Shown here in pieces: positions 4,808 to 5,302 of a DNA stretch of 5,302 nt; within the stretch, counting starts at the first letter, position 1, and every line of letters starts with the position of its first letter. The position numbers and the translations under genes were made by a program. Location of the stretch: the NCBI GenBank assembly GCA_016202745.1, contig JACQOB010000089.1, positions 1-5,302 of the forward strand. The letters are read 5' to 3'. The notes beneath the pieces are model-generated. The model worked only from the letters and a program-made list of their open reading frames with translations. It was not told the DNA's origin and searched no databases. The stretch is from Candidatus Aenigmatarchaeota archaeon (lineage in GTDB: Archaea > Aenigmatarchaeota > Aenigmatarchaeia > QMZP01).

Positions 4808-5302
4808 CCTTTCTCCAGCACAATCAGGCTCTCCCTCAGCACGCCTTTCTGTATCGTCCTCCTCTCCAGGGCGTACCTCTTGTTCAATACCAGAATCTCT
4901 TTTGCCTTGAACCCTGTTTTTTCTGCTATTCTGGCTAATTCAATATCAACATCCACAATTTTCTCTTCCCTGGGAAAATAGGCATTGGCAAGAACAATCC
5001 CCACATTAGCTCCTGGCTTGCAAACCCTGAACATCTCTTCCAGCACAAACTCCATGTCCCTGGAATAATTCTCCGCCAGCTTTTCCGGGTCATCCAGGCC
5101 AATATAAGACCGGATGGAAGGCTCAGGCTGGCCCACGAACCAGTTCTCTATCGCGTAAACCTTCGTGTAATCAATGTTGTTCAGGTAGGGAGGGGAGGTG
5201 ATTATGGCGTCTATTGATTCGCTTTCCAGCCTCATTTTCCTTGCATCGCAGTTTTCCACAACAGTATTGCATGGCCTTGTTTCCAGTTTTTCTATATCTT
5301 CC
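4804..5302 (-). CDS. DNA methyltransferase (N6-adenine/N4-cytosine type), C-terminal part, truncated by the window edge
   Basis: The visible 165 residues run from the window edge to a TAG stop at 4806-4804. Motif IV, TSPPY, lies at visible residues 35-39 in DAIITSPPYLNNIDY, the signature of exocyclic amino-group DNA methyltransferases. Typical Rossmann-fold elements follow: EMFRVCKPGANVGIVLANAY (strands after motif IV), then DIELARIAEKTGF and the C-terminal strands ILVLNKRYALERR and LRESLIVLEK. The FxGxG cofactor-binding motif and any target-recognition domain are not seen, so they must lie to the right. A GTG at 5259-5257 could be read as a start, but the frame is open upstream to the edge (reading EDIEKLETRPCNTV), so this is not the true N-terminus. 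It transfers a methyl group from S-adenosylmethionine to an adenine or cytosine in DNA; the target is unknown. No restriction partner is visible. Its last codons recur as remnants at 1456, 2608 and probably 459. Confidence 0.85.
   Translation of the reverse strand, partial: EDIEKLETRPCNTVVENCDARKMRLESESIDAIITSPPYLNNIDYTKVYAIENWFVGQPEPSIRSYIGLDDPEKLAENYSRDMEFVLEEMFRVCKPGANVGIVLANAYFPREEKIVDVDIELARIAEKTGFKAKEILVLNKRYALERRTIQKGVLRESLIVLEKG

Overview
The window looks archaeal. Every protein-coding start that can be judged has a TATA-like A/T box about 22-30 bases upstream and no purine-rich ribosome binding site, the pattern of leaderless archaeal transcripts. The tRNA gene carries what look like archaeal-type introns, one in the anticodon loop and one in the D-loop. 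The insertion sequence pairs a DDE transposase with a DUF2080-type protein, a combination I know from archaea. A small-genome (DPANN-type) archaeon is possible but cannot be shown from this window.

Layout. Bases 1-192 hold a strong hairpin and the low-confidence remains of a coding frame that stops at the tRNA 3' end. A minus-strand tRNA-Arg(TCG) gene with two predicted introns occupies 193-431. Two paralogous plus-strand genes follow (550-1452 and 1703-2611), each with a predicted winged-helix N-terminus and no function I can name. A complete insertion sequence lies at 2693-3973, with terminal inverted repeats, a 13-bp target duplication, a transposase frame broken by an in-frame TAG, and a divergent DUF2080-like gene. 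A plus-strand membrane/surface protein gene (4019-4807) overlaps by 4 bases the convergent 3' end of a DNA methyltransferase gene, which runs off the right edge.

The most unusual pattern is that the last codons of that methyltransferase recur as minus-strand fragments. Clear copies lie right behind gene 1 (from 1456) and gene 2 (from 2608), and a very short probable one lies before gene 1 (459-480). The intact gene 3' end sits behind the membrane gene (4804). So each of three plus-strand genes is followed at once by a converging methyltransferase tail, and the non-paralogous third gene sits in the same position. This suggests repeated insertion or duplication at the 3' end of a methyltransferase gene, giving a cassette-like array. 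The insertion sequence later landed inside the fragment behind gene 2; joining the flanks across it restores the continuity of that fragment.

No restriction enzyme, integrase or CRISPR array is visible. How the winged-helix pair, the membrane protein and the methyltransferase work together cannot be decided from this sequence; defence or modification functions are only a guess from the methyltransferase.
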